Below, one piece after another: positions 17,521-26,065 of a DNA stretch of 64,000 bases (positions are counted from its first letter, which is position 1; the number at the start of each line of letters is the position of its first letter). This stretch comes from Larkinella sp965227735 (GTDB taxonomy: Bacteria; Bacteroidota; Bacteroidia; Cytophagales; Spirosomataceae). The notes beneath the pieces were generated by a model that worked only from the letters and a program-made list of their open reading frames with translations, made no database searches and was not told where the DNA came from. The stretch covers positions 6,696,001 to 6,760,000 of the forward strand of contig NZ_OZ245776.1 in assembly GCF_965227735.1 (NCBI RefSeq), written 5' to 3'. Both the position numbers and the translations under genes were made by a program.

Positions 17521-18237
17521 ATGCAAACCCGCAAACTTCTTTCCGCCTTCATCCTGCTCTTTTTAGTCACGTTTTGTTCTGCTCAGCAAGGTCCGGGCTA
17601 CCGTGTCATCGGCCACATCCGGGGGCTGCCCGACCAGACGAAAATGTACCTGATCGACGGCGGAAAACGGCAGGTCATCGATTCGGCGGTGGTTCGGCAG
17701 GAGCGGTTTGTTTTCGACGGAAGCATGACGGAGGCCGCCCACACGTACCTGTATGCGGGAAAAGGCAGTGTCAGTCTCAAACTGGCGGACATTCTGCTGG
17801 ATAACCGAACCGTCGAGGTGGAAGGGACAAAACCGGTCTACGACAGCGTAACGGTCAATGGATCGGACATCGACCGGCTCTGGAAAGAATGGTGGCGTGA
17901 AGATCAGCAGATTGGCTACCAGCGTTTCCGGATCAAACAGGTTCAGGAGGCACTGGCCGCCCAAAAAGATACCGCCCGGGCGGGAATACTGAAGAAAATT
18001 ATGGACGAGATGACCGCCAGCCGAATCGAACTGTTGAAGTCATACGTCAAGCGCTACCACAGCACCGCCGTGGGAGCAGCACTGCCAACGCTTTGTACGT
18101 TAGGGAATTATCTAACCAAGGCCGACTATCTCGAAATGTACCGGACGCTGTCGCCCACCTGGCAAAACTCCGGTTTTGGACGGGAAATTCTGGAACAGGC
18201 CGCAGTAAAAGGAAGCCGGGTTCCCCATGACCGATGA
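17521..18237 (+). CDS. DUF4369 lipoprotein/secreted protein without thioredoxin domain
   Basis: A 238-residue exported protein with a signal peptide (residues 5-19, LLFLVTFCSAQ; the Cys may be lipidated). Residues 28-125 match the DUF4369 beta domain (YRVIGHIRGLPDQTKMYLIDG), followed by a helical region to about 230. In most Bacteroidota relatives this is followed by a TlpA-like thioredoxin domain with a CxxC site; here the protein stops where that domain would begin. It could be a stand-alone form or a truncated gene. The start at 17521 fits the signal peptide. Confidence 0.75.
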   Translation: MQTRKLLSAFILLFLVTFCSAQQGPGYRVIGHIRGLPDQTKMYLIDGGKRQVIDSAVVRQERFVFDGSMTEAAHTYLYAGKGSVSLKLADILLDNRTVEVEGTKPVYDSVTVNGSDIDRLWKEWWREDQQIGYQRFRIKQVQEALAAQKDTARAGILKKIMDEMTASRIELLKSYVKRYHSTAVGAALPTLCTLGNYLTKADYLEMYRTLSPTWQNSGFGREILEQAAVKGSRVPHDR

Positions 18238-18269
18238 TGGACAAGGACCCGCGTACCTATACCATGTGA

Positions 18270-18440
18270 TCAGCTAAACAGGATCGTCAGCGCAATGGCT
18301 ACGAACGTCAGCACCACCAGCCAGTCGGGTCGTTCGGGCCGGGGCTTTTTCCGGGCTGGTTTACCATATTGGTTGTAATAATTGGCAAAGCGGGTGGACC
18401 GGGTTTGAAGAGGGCGTTGAAAAAACAGTTGAGACATCAT
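18270..18440 (-). CDS. Small single-span membrane protein (56 residues)
   Basis: A short gene on the minus strand with two adjacent ATGs (18440 or 18437). The product has a polar basic first half (RFANYYNQYGKPARKKPRPERP) and a C-terminal hydrophobic helix (WLVVLTFVAIALTILFS), i.e. a C-tail or N-in anchored miniprotein. The charge pattern and sharp change to a membrane helix argue that it is real. It converges on the DUF4369 gene and lies downstream of the lipoprotein gene at 18526. Function unknown. Confidence 0.65.
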   Translation of the reverse strand: MMSQLFFQRPLQTRSTRFANYYNQYGKPARKKPRPERPDWLVVLTFVAIALTILFS

Positions 18441-18525
18441 GACGTAGGGGTTGTTTCACGATTCAAAACTGCCCGCCGAATCTTAACCTCAACTAAATAT
18501 CTCCTTAGAATTTCCTTAGAAGCCC

Positions 18526-18972
18526 TTAAAGTTCATACGTAACGGTTTGATGAAGCACCGGGCCGCCCTCCGGTTTGAACGACACCTGCATCAACCCTTT
18601 TTTGTTGGATTTTTGGTAGGAAGCTTCCTGATCCGAGGTTTTATACGGAATCGGGTTGGTTTCAAACCCCAGCATCTTTTTTTTCAGCGATCCTTCCCCA
18701 AACGAAAGCTGGCGAAAACTGGCTTCCGTTAAGGCAGTATCGACCTCGGTGACCGTGAAAACGGAGTCCTGGGCGGATATGCCCTGAATTTCGACGAGCA
18801 GCAAGCCCTCGGCAGTGGTCGGTTTGCCTTCTTCATCCACCAGCGCAACGGAGACAATCAAGCCGTTGCTGCCGTCTTTCCGCACTTCCACTTCCTTCAG
18901 TAATTTGGGAGAATTCTCGTTTTTGCAGCCTGCCAGCAACAGCAGAGCCAGGAAGAAACCGGTAATTTTCAT
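18526..18972 (-). CDS. Small lipoprotein of unknown function
   Basis: A 148-residue protein with a lipobox LLAGC (Cys16). The mature part looks like an all-beta domain (GLIVSVALVDEEGKPTTAEG, SFKPEGGPVLHQTVTYEL), possibly immunoglobulin-like, with a polar Lys-rich loop. I do not recognise a family. It lies in a run of three small envelope genes on the minus strand with the YD-repeat-like protein upstream (76-base gap). Confidence 0.75.
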   Translation of the reverse strand: MKITGFFLALLLLAGCKNENSPKLLKEVEVRKDGSNGLIVSVALVDEEGKPTTAEGLLLVEIQGISAQDSVFTVTEVDTALTEASFRQLSFGEGSLKKKMLGFETNPIPYKTSDQEASYQKSNKKGLMQVSFKPEGGPVLHQTVTYEL

Positions 18973-19047
18973 GGGTTCAGTTCGTTAAGGGATTACTTCC
19001 CTTACTAACTGCTTTGGCCGCAAAACGGCTAAAAATTGACAGGTTTT

Positions 19048-19830
19048 CTACTGACAGTTGTATTTGTATACTTTTTGTTTGTTGACAATCGATGGATTTC
19101 CGGTTTGTTGCAACAGGAGCGAGGTTTCGGTGGGCAAGTCATTGCTGTACTGGTAGGTCGCGGTGTAGCCATAGCCAAAATCCTTGTACTGAACCGGATT
19201 GTTCACACTGAGGTAGTGGCTTTTGTCGACCAGCGAAGACACCAGCGGAATGAGCTGAAAAGCGGGCTGGTTGAGAAAGGGCGATTTTTTATCGTCGTAC
19301 CGGTATTCCGCATAGAGTCTCTCGGCCTCCTGATTCTTGGCGTAAAACACCTTGGTCACATTCCCGGCGGCATCGTATTCCATGCGTTTGAAGTACGTCC
19401 GCTGCCCGCTGGGGTCCACCACTGAAATTTTGGTAATGCGGTTTTGGGCATCGTAGGTGGGCGTTGCCGTCACCGTCCGGGCGTTGTCCAGGGCATTGAT
19501 GGTTGCTATGCGGCCGCTGGCGTCGTAGGTAACGGTATGTTCTTCCGCTCCAAGGTTTTCATATTGAGAGATGCCCGCCAGAAACCGGGTTACGCGGCCC
19601 GTGGCGTTGTAGGTGAACGAAAACACGTTGAACGACGACTGCGTGATGGCGGCCACCCGGTTGTTGGCGTCGTAGGTAATGGACACCGGGCCGGAGTCAA
19701 AATAGAAGTCGGGAACCTCGTTGACCCGGCACGTCTGATTCTGCGGTTCCGGCGGATCTTTTTTGTCACCCCCGCATCCGAGCAGAAAGGCAACCGCGAC
19801 ACAAACGAGAAAAGTAGTTCTGGCCTTCAT
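19048..19830 (-). CDS. YD-repeat-like lipoprotein
   Basis: A 260-residue protein with lipobox LLGC (Cys19). The mature part repeats the motif YDANNRVAAIT, YNATGRVTRFL, YDASGRIATIN, YDAQNRITKIS and YDAAGNVTKVF at intervals of 20-30 residues. These are RHS/YD-type units (YDxxGRit), five in a row, here in a short lipoprotein rather than a large RHS toxin. DUF4595-like Bacteroidota proteins have the same appearance. It is probably anchored at the outer membrane; its ligand is unknown. Confidence 0.8.
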   Translation of the reverse strand: MKARTTFLVCVAVAFLLGCGGDKKDPPEPQNQTCRVNEVPDFYFDSGPVSITYDANNRVAAITQSSFNVFSFTYNATGRVTRFLAGISQYENLGAEEHTVTYDASGRIATINALDNARTVTATPTYDAQNRITKISVVDPSGQRTYFKRMEYDAAGNVTKVFYAKNQEAERLYAEYRYDDKKSPFLNQPAFQLIPLVSSLVDKSHYLSVNNPVQYKDFGYGYTATYQYSNDLPTETSLLLQQTGNPSIVNKQKVYKYNCQ

Positions 19831-19962
19831 ACGTTGAATAAATGGATTCGGCTTTGTAAAAATGAGAATTGTGCGGGTTATTTCATAACGAAAAATGGAG
19901 CGTTGGTAAGATAGCGAGTTACGGACAATTCAGCTTCTATTTGCTCCCACTTAAATGAAAAA

Positions 19963-19975
19963 TGTCAAAATGACA
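19963..19975. promoter_or_regulatory. Palindrome TGTCA-AAA-TGACA upstream of clpB
   Basis: A perfect 13-bp palindrome 141 bases before the clpB start. Its position ahead of a heat-shock gene makes it a candidate operator, but no regulator is known from this sequence. Confidence 0.4.
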
Positions 19976-20116
19976 ATATAGGGCTTCTTTTTGATCAAAT
20001 CTCCGCCAAATTGTCCGAAAAACCCGGCTGGCCTGCTCTTTGATAAATATATATCAGCAACGAAAACGTATACCGGTTTACAGTTGTTACGCCGGTAAAG
20101 CGTTTAACCCACAACC

Positions 20117-22762
20117 ATGAACTTAACAAATTACACCATTAAAGCGCAGGAGGTCATCCAGCAGGCGGCCCAGATTGCGCAGGGAAATCAACAGCAGTCG
20201 GTGGAAACCGGCCATGTGCTGAAAGCGATTATCGACGAAGATCCCAACACGATGGGTTTTCTGTCGAAAAAAACCGGCGTTAATTCCAGCCAACTGACGC
20301 TGGCGCTTGATGCTATTGTGAACGGGTACCCGAAAGTGTCGGTTGGCGCGCAGGGAACCTCCAATATTTACCTCGGAAACGACCTGAACTCGGCGCTGCA
20401 ACGAGCAACCAAACTATTGAAAGAGTTTGGTGATGAGTACGTTAGCATCGAGTTGATTCTGTTGGGACTTTCGGGGGGCAAAGATGCCGTGGCGACCTTG
20501 CTGAAAGACGTTGGGTTCTCTGAAAAAGTACTGAAAGAAGCGATTAAAGAATTACGCGGAAAAAATAATCCTGTGAAAGATCCCAATGCCGAAGCAAAAT
20601 ACCGCTCCTTGGAACGGTACAGCAAAAATTTGAATGAACTGGCTGAAAAGGGGAAAATCGACCCCGTAATTGGCCGTGACGAAGAGATTCGCCGGGTGCT
20701 GCAAATCCTGAGCCGCCGGACGAAAAACAACCCGATGCTGATCGGGGAACCGGGTGTCGGGAAAACCGCCATTGTCGAAGGACTCGCCCAGCGGATTGTG
20801 CAGGGTGACGTTCCCGAAAACCTGAAATCGAAAATCATCGTGTCGCTAGACATGGGTTTGCTCGTGGCGGGTGCGAAGTACAAAGGAGAATTTGAGGAAC
20901 GGCTGAAGGCGGTTATCAAGGAAGTGACGGATTCTGAGGGCGAAATCGTACTGTTCATCGACGAGATTCACACTCTGATTGGTGCGGGTGCTGGCGGAGG
21001 AGATGGCGCAATGGATGCGGCCAACCTGCTGAAACCGGCCCTGGCGCGGGGCGAATTGCACGCCATCGGCGCCACCACGCTGAAAGAATACCAGAAATAC
21101 ATTGAAAAAGATAAAGCCCTTGAGCGCCGGTTCCAGACGGTTCTGGTGGACGAACCGGATGTGAAGGATGCGATTTCGATTCTGCGGGGGATCAAGGAAA
21201 AATACGAATTGCACCACGGCGTTCGGATCAAGGACGACGCGGTGATTGCCGCCGTCGAACTCTCGAATCGGTATATTTCCGACCGGTTTTTGCCCGACAA
21301 AGCCATTGACCTGATGGACGAAGCGGCTGCCAAAATGCGGCTGGAAATCGACTCGGTACCGGAAGAACTGGACGAACTGAACCGCCGGATTATGCAGTTG
21401 GAAATTGAACGGGAAGCCATTCGCCGGGAATCCGACCGTGACAAAGAGAGCGTTCTGAACCGGCAGATTGAAGACCTCAACGAACTGCGGAACAGCCTGA
21501 AAGCCCGCTGGGAGGTGGAGAAACAGTCGGTGAATGAAGTCCGGACGTTGAAAGAACAACTCGATCAACTGAAGTCGGAAGCCGAGCAGGCCGAACGGTC
21601 GGGCGATTATGGCAAGGTGGCCGAGATTCGCTACGGTCGTCTGCCTGAAATGCAAAGCCGTCTGGATGAGCTGGTTAAAACGGAAGGCGACGGCCAGAAC
21701 CTGTTGCAGGAGGAAGTGACGGCCGACGATATTGCGGAGGTGGTGGCCAAATGGACGGGTATTCCGGTGAGCCGGATGATGGAGTCGGAACGGGAGAAAC
21801 TGCTGCACCTGGAAGACGAACTGGCAAAACGCGTGGCGGGTCAGGAAGAGGCCATTCAGGCCGTGGCCGACGCCGTTCGCCGGAGCCGCGCCGGGATGCA
21901 GGACCCGAAACGTCCGCTGGGTTCGTTCATTTTTCTGGGAACGACCGGTGTCGGAAAAACCGAGCTGGCGAAGGCCCTGGCCGATTATCTGTTCAACGAC
22001 GAGAACTCGCTGGTGCGGATCGATATGTCTGAGTTCCAGGAACGCCACGCCGTCAGCCGCCTGATTGGCGCTCCTCCGGGCTACATCGGCTACGATGAAG
22101 GCGGTCAGTTGACTGAAGCCGTTCGCCGGAAACCGTACAGCGTCATTCTATTGGATGAAATCGAAAAAGCCCACCCCGACGTGTTCAACATCCTGTTGCA
22201 GGTGTTGGACGACGGTCGGCTGACCGACAGCAAAGGCCGGGTGGCGAGTTTCAAGAATACGATTGTCATCATGACCTCGAACATCGGGAGCCACATCATC
22301 CGCGAGCGGTTTGCGCAAATGGAGGACTGGAACCGGGAGCAGATCATTGACGATACAAAAGAAGAGGTGTTTGAATTACTGAAACAGACGTTGCGTCCCG
22401 AGTTTCTGAACCGGATCGACGAACTGGTGATGTTCCAGCCGTTGACCAAACGCGAAATCCGCAAGATTGTGGGGCTGCAATTCAAGCACATTCAGGACCG
22501 GCTGGCCGAGCAGGGGATTACCATCGAAGCCGATCAGGAAGTGCTTGACAAACTCGCCGAAGAAGGTTTCGATCCGCAATTTGGCGCCCGTCCGCTGAAA
22601 CGCGTGATGCAACGGCGCATTCTGAACGCCCTGTCCAAGGAGATTTTGGCGGGCCGGATTCAGAAGAACGCCGTCGTCGGCATGATGATGAATGAAGGCG
22701 AAAACGGCAAGGAGGATATTCTGTTTTACAACCTCGATAAAGTGATTCCGGCGCTGGACTAA
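20117..22762 (+). CDS. clpB: Disaggregase chaperone ClpB
   Basis: An 881-residue Hsp100 ATPase. Order: N-terminal Clp repeat domain (1-145), first AAA+ module with Walker A GEPGVGKTA near 206-214 and Walker B VLFIDEIHTL, a long coiled-coil M domain (about 410-540, rich in E, R, L) that marks ClpB rather than ClpA/ClpC, and second AAA+ module with GTTGVGKTE near 609-617 and VILLDEIEKAHPDVF. The C-terminal D2 domain ends GARPLKRVMQRRILNAL plus about 40 residues. With DnaK it extracts proteins from aggregates. It is monocistronic with a candidate operator upstream and a terminator after the stop. Confidence 0.97.
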   Translation: MNLTNYTIKAQEVIQQAAQIAQGNQQQSVETGHVLKAIIDEDPNTMGFLSKKTGVNSSQLTLALDAIVNGYPKVSVGAQGTSNIYLGNDLNSALQRATKLLKEFGDEYVSIELILLGLSGGKDAVATLLKDVGFSEKVLKEAIKELRGKNNPVKDPNAEAKYRSLERYSKNLNELAEKGKIDPVIGRDEEIRRVLQILSRRTKNNPMLIGEPGVGKTAIVEGLAQRIVQGDVPENLKSKIIVSLDMGLLVAGAKYKGEFEERLKAVIKEVTDSEGEIVLFIDEIHTLIGAGAGGGDGAMDAANLLKPALARGELHAIGATTLKEYQKYIEKDKALERRFQTVLVDEPDVKDAISILRGIKEKYELHHGVRIKDDAVIAAVELSNRYISDRFLPDKAIDLMDEAAAKMRLEIDSVPEELDELNRRIMQLEIEREAIRRESDRDKESVLNRQIEDLNELRNSLKARWEVEKQSVNEVRTLKEQLDQLKSEAEQAERSGDYGKVAEIRYGRLPEMQSRLDELVKTEGDGQNLLQEEVTADDIAEVVAKWTGIPVSRMMESEREKLLHLEDELAKRVAGQEEAIQAVADAVRRSRAGMQDPKRPLGSFIFLGTTGVGKTELAKALADYLFNDENSLVRIDMSEFQERHAVSRLIGAPPGYIGYDEGGQLTEAVRRKPYSVILLDEIEKAHPDVFNILLQVLDDGRLTDSKGRVASFKNTIVIMTSNIGSHIIRERFAQMEDWNREQIIDDTKEEVFELLKQTLRPEFLNRIDELVMFQPLTKREIRKIVGLQFKHIQDRLAEQGITIEADQEVLDKLAEEGFDPQFGARPLKRVMQRRILNALSKEILAGRIQKNAVVGMMMNEGENGKEDILFYNLDKVIPALD

Positions 22763-22784
22763 CGCGCTAGGAATGGTTTGGAAA

Positions 22785-22813
22785 CGCCCGGCTGATGAAG
22801 TCGGGCGTTTTTT
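22785..22813 (+). terminator. Rho-independent terminator of clpB
   Basis: CGCCCG / CGGGCG stem with a short loop followed by a run of six T residues, 22 bases after the clpB stop codon. Confidence 0.85.
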
Positions 22814-22866
22814 GTTTCAGATTGGTTGGTCAACGTAAATTCAGCAATGATTGACCGAAACCAATG

Positions 22867-23700
22867 CCAGTCGCGTTAGCGACGAAACCTTTTTTGCTGA
22901 TGTGTGACCCGGTTTGTTCGATCGCTACACGACCGGGGATTTCGTGGAGATCGTTCGGTTGCTACAAACATTTCGTCGCTACGCGACCCGGTTCCGGCGT
23001 TTGGATGATCGGTCGCGTTAGCGACCCAATGTTTGTAGCAGTGCCGCAATCCCCACCCATCGGCTCGTCGCGTAGCGACGAAACCTTATTTATCCCAGCA
23101 CCGCCAGATTGGTTCGGTCGCTACGCGACCGGAGATTTCGTGGAGATCGTTCGGTTGCTACAAACATTGGATCGCTAACGCGACCGGAGACATACTGAGC
23201 CGTTCGATTTTCTACAAACATTTCGTCGCTACGCTACTCGGTTTCGGCGTTTGGATGATTGGTCGCGTTAGCGACCTAATGTTTGTAGAAGTGAAACAAT
23301 CCCCACCCATCAGCTCGTCGCGTAGCGACGAAACCTTATTTATCCCAGCACCGCCAGATTGGTTCGGTCGCTACGCGACCGGAGATTTCGTGGAGATCGT
23401 TCGGTTGCTACAAACATTGGGTCGCTAACGCGACCGAGGACATGTTGAGTCGTTCGGTTTTCCACAAACATTTCGTCGCTACGCGACCCGGTTCCGGCGT
23501 TTGGATGATCGGTCGCGTTAGCGACCTAATGTTTGTAGAAGTGAAACAATCCCCACCCATCAGCTCGTCGCGTAGCGACGAAACCTTATTTATCCCAGCA
23601 TCGCCAGATTGGTTCGTTCGCTACGCGACCGGGGACATACTGAGACGATCGGTTTTCTACAAACATTTCATCGCTACGCGACTCGGTTTCGTCGTTTGAA
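22867..23700. repeat. Tandem 250-bp repeat array of REP-like palindromes
   Basis: The array has a partial leading copy, two full copies of exactly 250 bp (22971-23220 and 23221-23470), a third copy of 195 bp (23471-23665) lacking 55 bp, and a partial fourth (from 23666). Each full unit carries five short palindromes with 5-bp arms GTCGC/GCGAC around TAC, GTTA, GTA, TAC and TAAC, i.e. in orientations F, R, R, F, F. In copy 1 these are near 22975, 23012, 23067, 23117 and 23171. A larger inverted repeat, TGCTACAAACATT / AATGTTTGTAGCA, brackets the first pair. Open frames across the array are by-products of the repeat. Confidence 0.93.
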
Positions 23701-23723
23701 AATCGCCGGGAAAACCCCGCAAT

Positions 23724-24191
23724 TCATTTATCTTCCACCGCTTTAAAAATATACCGTGCGTCAAAAGGTACGTTGAACTTTTGCAGAAAGGCTGTATACT
23801 CTTCCAGAAACGTCATCCTACGGTGATGCTCTTCCTGATTTTTAATGTACCGCACAACACGGTCAATTTGAGATTGCCCGTACGAAAAGGCGCCATAGCC
23901 CGACTGCCACTCGAAACGGCCTTTGGTGAAACGCTGATCATTCATCCATTTGGAAGAGTCCCCTTTCAAGTCTTGTAAGAGTGCCGAAACCGCCTGATTC
24001 GGATTCAGACCCAAAAAAACATGAATGTGATCGGGCATTCCATTGATCGCAAGGATTTTATGCCCCTGATTCTGGACAATCCCGGTCATATAGCGGTACA
24101 AATCTTCTTTCCATTCGACCCGAATCAGGCCATGGCGGTGTTTGACCGCAAAAACCGTCTGGATATAGAGTTGGGTGTAGGTATTCGGCAT
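23724..24191 (-). CDS. Y1 transposase, IS200/REP-associated type
   Basis: A 155-residue HUH nuclease. The HUH motif is H55-I-H57 in MPDHIHVFLGL and the catalytic Tyr is Y115 in VVRYIKNQEEHHRRMTFLEEY. Single-stranded DNA transposases of the IS200/IS605 family, and the domesticated REP-associated (RAYT) enzymes, share these. No TnpB gene is adjacent. Its 3' end lies only about 25 bases from a palindrome array, as expected for a RAYT that acts on REP sequences. The ATG at 24191 gives the canonical MPNTYTQ start; two upstream ATGs (24197, 24209) are possible. Both catalytic motifs are intact. Confidence 0.88.
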   Translation of the reverse strand: MPNTYTQLYIQTVFAVKHRHGLIRVEWKEDLYRYMTGIVQNQGHKILAINGMPDHIHVFLGLNPNQAVSALLQDLKGDSSKWMNDQRFTKGRFEWQSGYGAFSYGQSQIDRVVRYIKNQEEHHRRMTFLEEYTAFLQKFNVPFDARYIFKAVEDK

Positions 24192-24341
24192 GGCCATTGA
24201 CAATATCACGTATTAGACGGTGCCAGAATGGGTATCGTCACCTTGTGTAGATTCTTTTTTGCATTTTAAACATAAAAAATAAAAATCGATTGGGGGATTT
24301 TTGGTACTAACTTGTCTTCACTGTACCAGACCCTTTGACCG

Positions 24342-25022
24342 ATGCCAGCCAATGCGTTTCCATTTCGGCCCTCGCCCGACCCCAATCCCGGCGGCCCACC
24401 GCCCCTGCTCAGGAGCGATGCCGCAACCCCGGTTCCGGTGAGTGCCGACAGCGAGTTGTTCATCCGCAATGCTTTTGCTGCCGACCCGAAACTCGGTTGT
24501 GAACTGCTCTTCCGGCAGTATTTCGCGCCCCTGTGCAGCCACGCCATCCGGTTTGTCTACGACCGGCAGGTGGCCGAAGATGTGGTCGCGGATTTGTTCT
24601 ACACCTTCTACCAGAAAGAACTTTATAAACAGATCAAGGGATCCTACCGGGCGTATCTCTACCAGGCGGTTCGCAACCGGGCCTACAACAGCCTGCGGTG
24701 GGAACTGAGCCGCCAGGAGCCCCTGCCCGACGACCTCGACCAGCCCGATCAGGATGCCATGCAGCCCGACCGGCTCTTGCAGCAGGACGAACTGTACCGC
24801 GCCCTCGAACAGGCTGTTCAGCAACTGTCGCCCCAGCGCCAACGCGTGTTTTTATTGAGCCGGTTCGAAGGGAAATCCTATAAGGAGATTGCCAGTGAGC
24901 TGACGCTTTCCCCCAAAACCGTCGAAAACCACTTGCTACAGGCCATTTCAACAGTACGGCAGTTTCTCCGAAACCAGAAACTGATTAGCTATGGGCTGCT
25001 TCTGCTGACGGTTTTTGCGTAG
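24342..25022 (+). CDS. ECF sigma factor, FecI-like
   Basis: A 226-residue sigma-70 family protein. A Pro-rich N-terminus (1-35) precedes region 2 (FRQYFAPLCSHAIRFVYDRQVAEDVVADLFYTFY, about 58-91) and region 4 (LSPQRQRVFLLSRFEGKSYKEIASELTLSPKTVENHLLQA, about 164-203), which is a helix-turn-helix for -35 recognition. The last 12 residues are hydrophobic (LISYGLLLLTVFA), common in the Bacteroidota FecI group. It is the first gene of a signalling/uptake locus, 23 bases ahead of fecR, and probably activates the SusC/SusD genes. Confidence 0.9.
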   Translation: MPANAFPFRPSPDPNPGGPPPLLRSDAATPVPVSADSELFIRNAFAADPKLGCELLFRQYFAPLCSHAIRFVYDRQVAEDVVADLFYTFYQKELYKQIKGSYRAYLYQAVRNRAYNSLRWELSRQEPLPDDLDQPDQDAMQPDRLLQQDELYRALEQAVQQLSPQRQRVFLLSRFEGKSYKEIASELTLSPKTVENHLLQAISTVRQFLRNQKLISYGLLLLTVFA

Positions 25023-25045
25023 CCTCACCGATATACAACCTCATC

Positions 25046-26065
25046 ATGGAACCTACCAAAGAATTGTTGTTTACGTACTTTGCCGGTCAGGCCACATCGG
25101 TCCAGCAGAAAGTGATTGGCGAATGGCTGACGCGCCCGACCAGCCGGGAAACGTATTTTCAGTGGCTGGACGAATGGGAGCGGAGCTTTCCGCAGTATGC
25201 CCCCGATTTCGCCCATCACCTCGACCAGTTCCGGCAACGGCTCGACAATCCGGACGAAGCCCCGGCCCGGGTGATCCGACCGCTGCCGCAGGAACCCCGC
25301 CCGTTCTGGCATCCGGGCCGCTGGCTGATCGCGGCTTCGCTCACGTTCATCCTGCTGGCTGGCGGCTGGTTTTTTCGGGAACCGATTTTCTACCAAACCA
25401 TTACGACCAATGCCTACCAACTCCGTTCGCTGAACCTGCCCGACGGCTCCACGGTGGCCCTCAACAGCAACTCGTCCCTGGAATTGCCCCGGATCGGCTA
25501 CGGCTGGTTTTCCCGAAGGGTAGCCCTGAAAGGCGATGCGGTTTTTGACGTGAAGCATCTTTCCACGAACCAACCCTTTGTCGTTCAGGCAACTGACGGG
25601 CTGGAAGTGGAGGTGCTGGGAACGGAGTTTTCGGTGCGCAGCCGGGATGCCCACGCCGAAGTGGTGCTGAAACGGGGAAAAGTGAACCTCCACTACAAAA
25701 CCGCCAATCAACCGGCGCAAAACCTGCTGATGAAACCCGGCGACTGGGCGCGGCTCGACGAAAAAGGGGCTTTAAGCTTACAGCAGCAGGCCGATACGAA
25801 CCGTTTTGCCCATTGGCGCTACCGGTTGTTTAGTTTCAACAATACCTCTCTGCGCGAGGTGGTGCGCCAGATTCGGGCGGTTTTTGGCGTCAATGCGCAG
25901 CTTGCCGATCCGGCGCTCGCCCGCCGAACACTGACGGGAACGATCCGCGCCGGTTCTTCCGATGAACTGGCCGAAGCCCTTGCCGAACTGCTGGATCTGA
26001 AACTCAGCCACCGCGACCAGAATCTCATTTTTTCAACCCCTACCGAAATCCCAATTTCCCAATGA
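25046..26065 (+). CDS. FecR-type anti-sigma factor
   Basis: A 339-residue single-pass inner-membrane protein. The cytoplasmic N-terminus (1-92) binds sigma, the transmembrane helix is about 93-110, and the periplasmic part has the FecR domain (LRSLNLPDGSTVALNSNSSLELP, about 127-150; GDAVFDVKHLSTNQPFVVQA; VLGTEFSVRS) and a C-terminal DUF4974 domain (FNNTSLREVVRQIRAVFGVNAQL). It receives a signal from the STN domain of the SusC receptor. Its last codons overlap the susC start (ATGA), so the genes are coupled. Confidence 0.92.
   Translation: MEPTKELLFTYFAGQATSVQQKVIGEWLTRPTSRETYFQWLDEWERSFPQYAPDFAHHLDQFRQRLDNPDEAPARVIRPLPQEPRPFWHPGRWLIAASLTFILLAGGWFFREPIFYQTITTNAYQLRSLNLPDGSTVALNSNSSLELPRIGYGWFSRRVALKGDAVFDVKHLSTNQPFVVQATDGLEVEVLGTEFSVRSRDAHAEVVLKRGKVNLHYKTANQPAQNLLMKPGDWARLDEKGALSLQQQADTNRFAHWRYRLFSFNNTSLREVVRQIRAVFGVNAQLADPALARRTLTGTIRAGSSDELAEALAELLDLKLSHRDQNLIFSTPTEIPISQ

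Noticed and set aside
20846..22048. 400-codon antisense frame in clpB
   Set aside because: It is the mirror of a GC-rich, highly conserved chaperone gene with no start context or recognisable domain.
22864..23178. Open frame of 104 codons across the palindrome array
   Set aside because: It is the translation of the repeat units; the same peptide repeats with the 250-bp period and has no protein features. The similar frame at 23442-23699 is rejected for the same reason.
22867..23700. CRISPR array
   Set aside because: The repeats are 250 bp long with inner palindromes and no unique spacers of constant length, and no cas gene is nearby.
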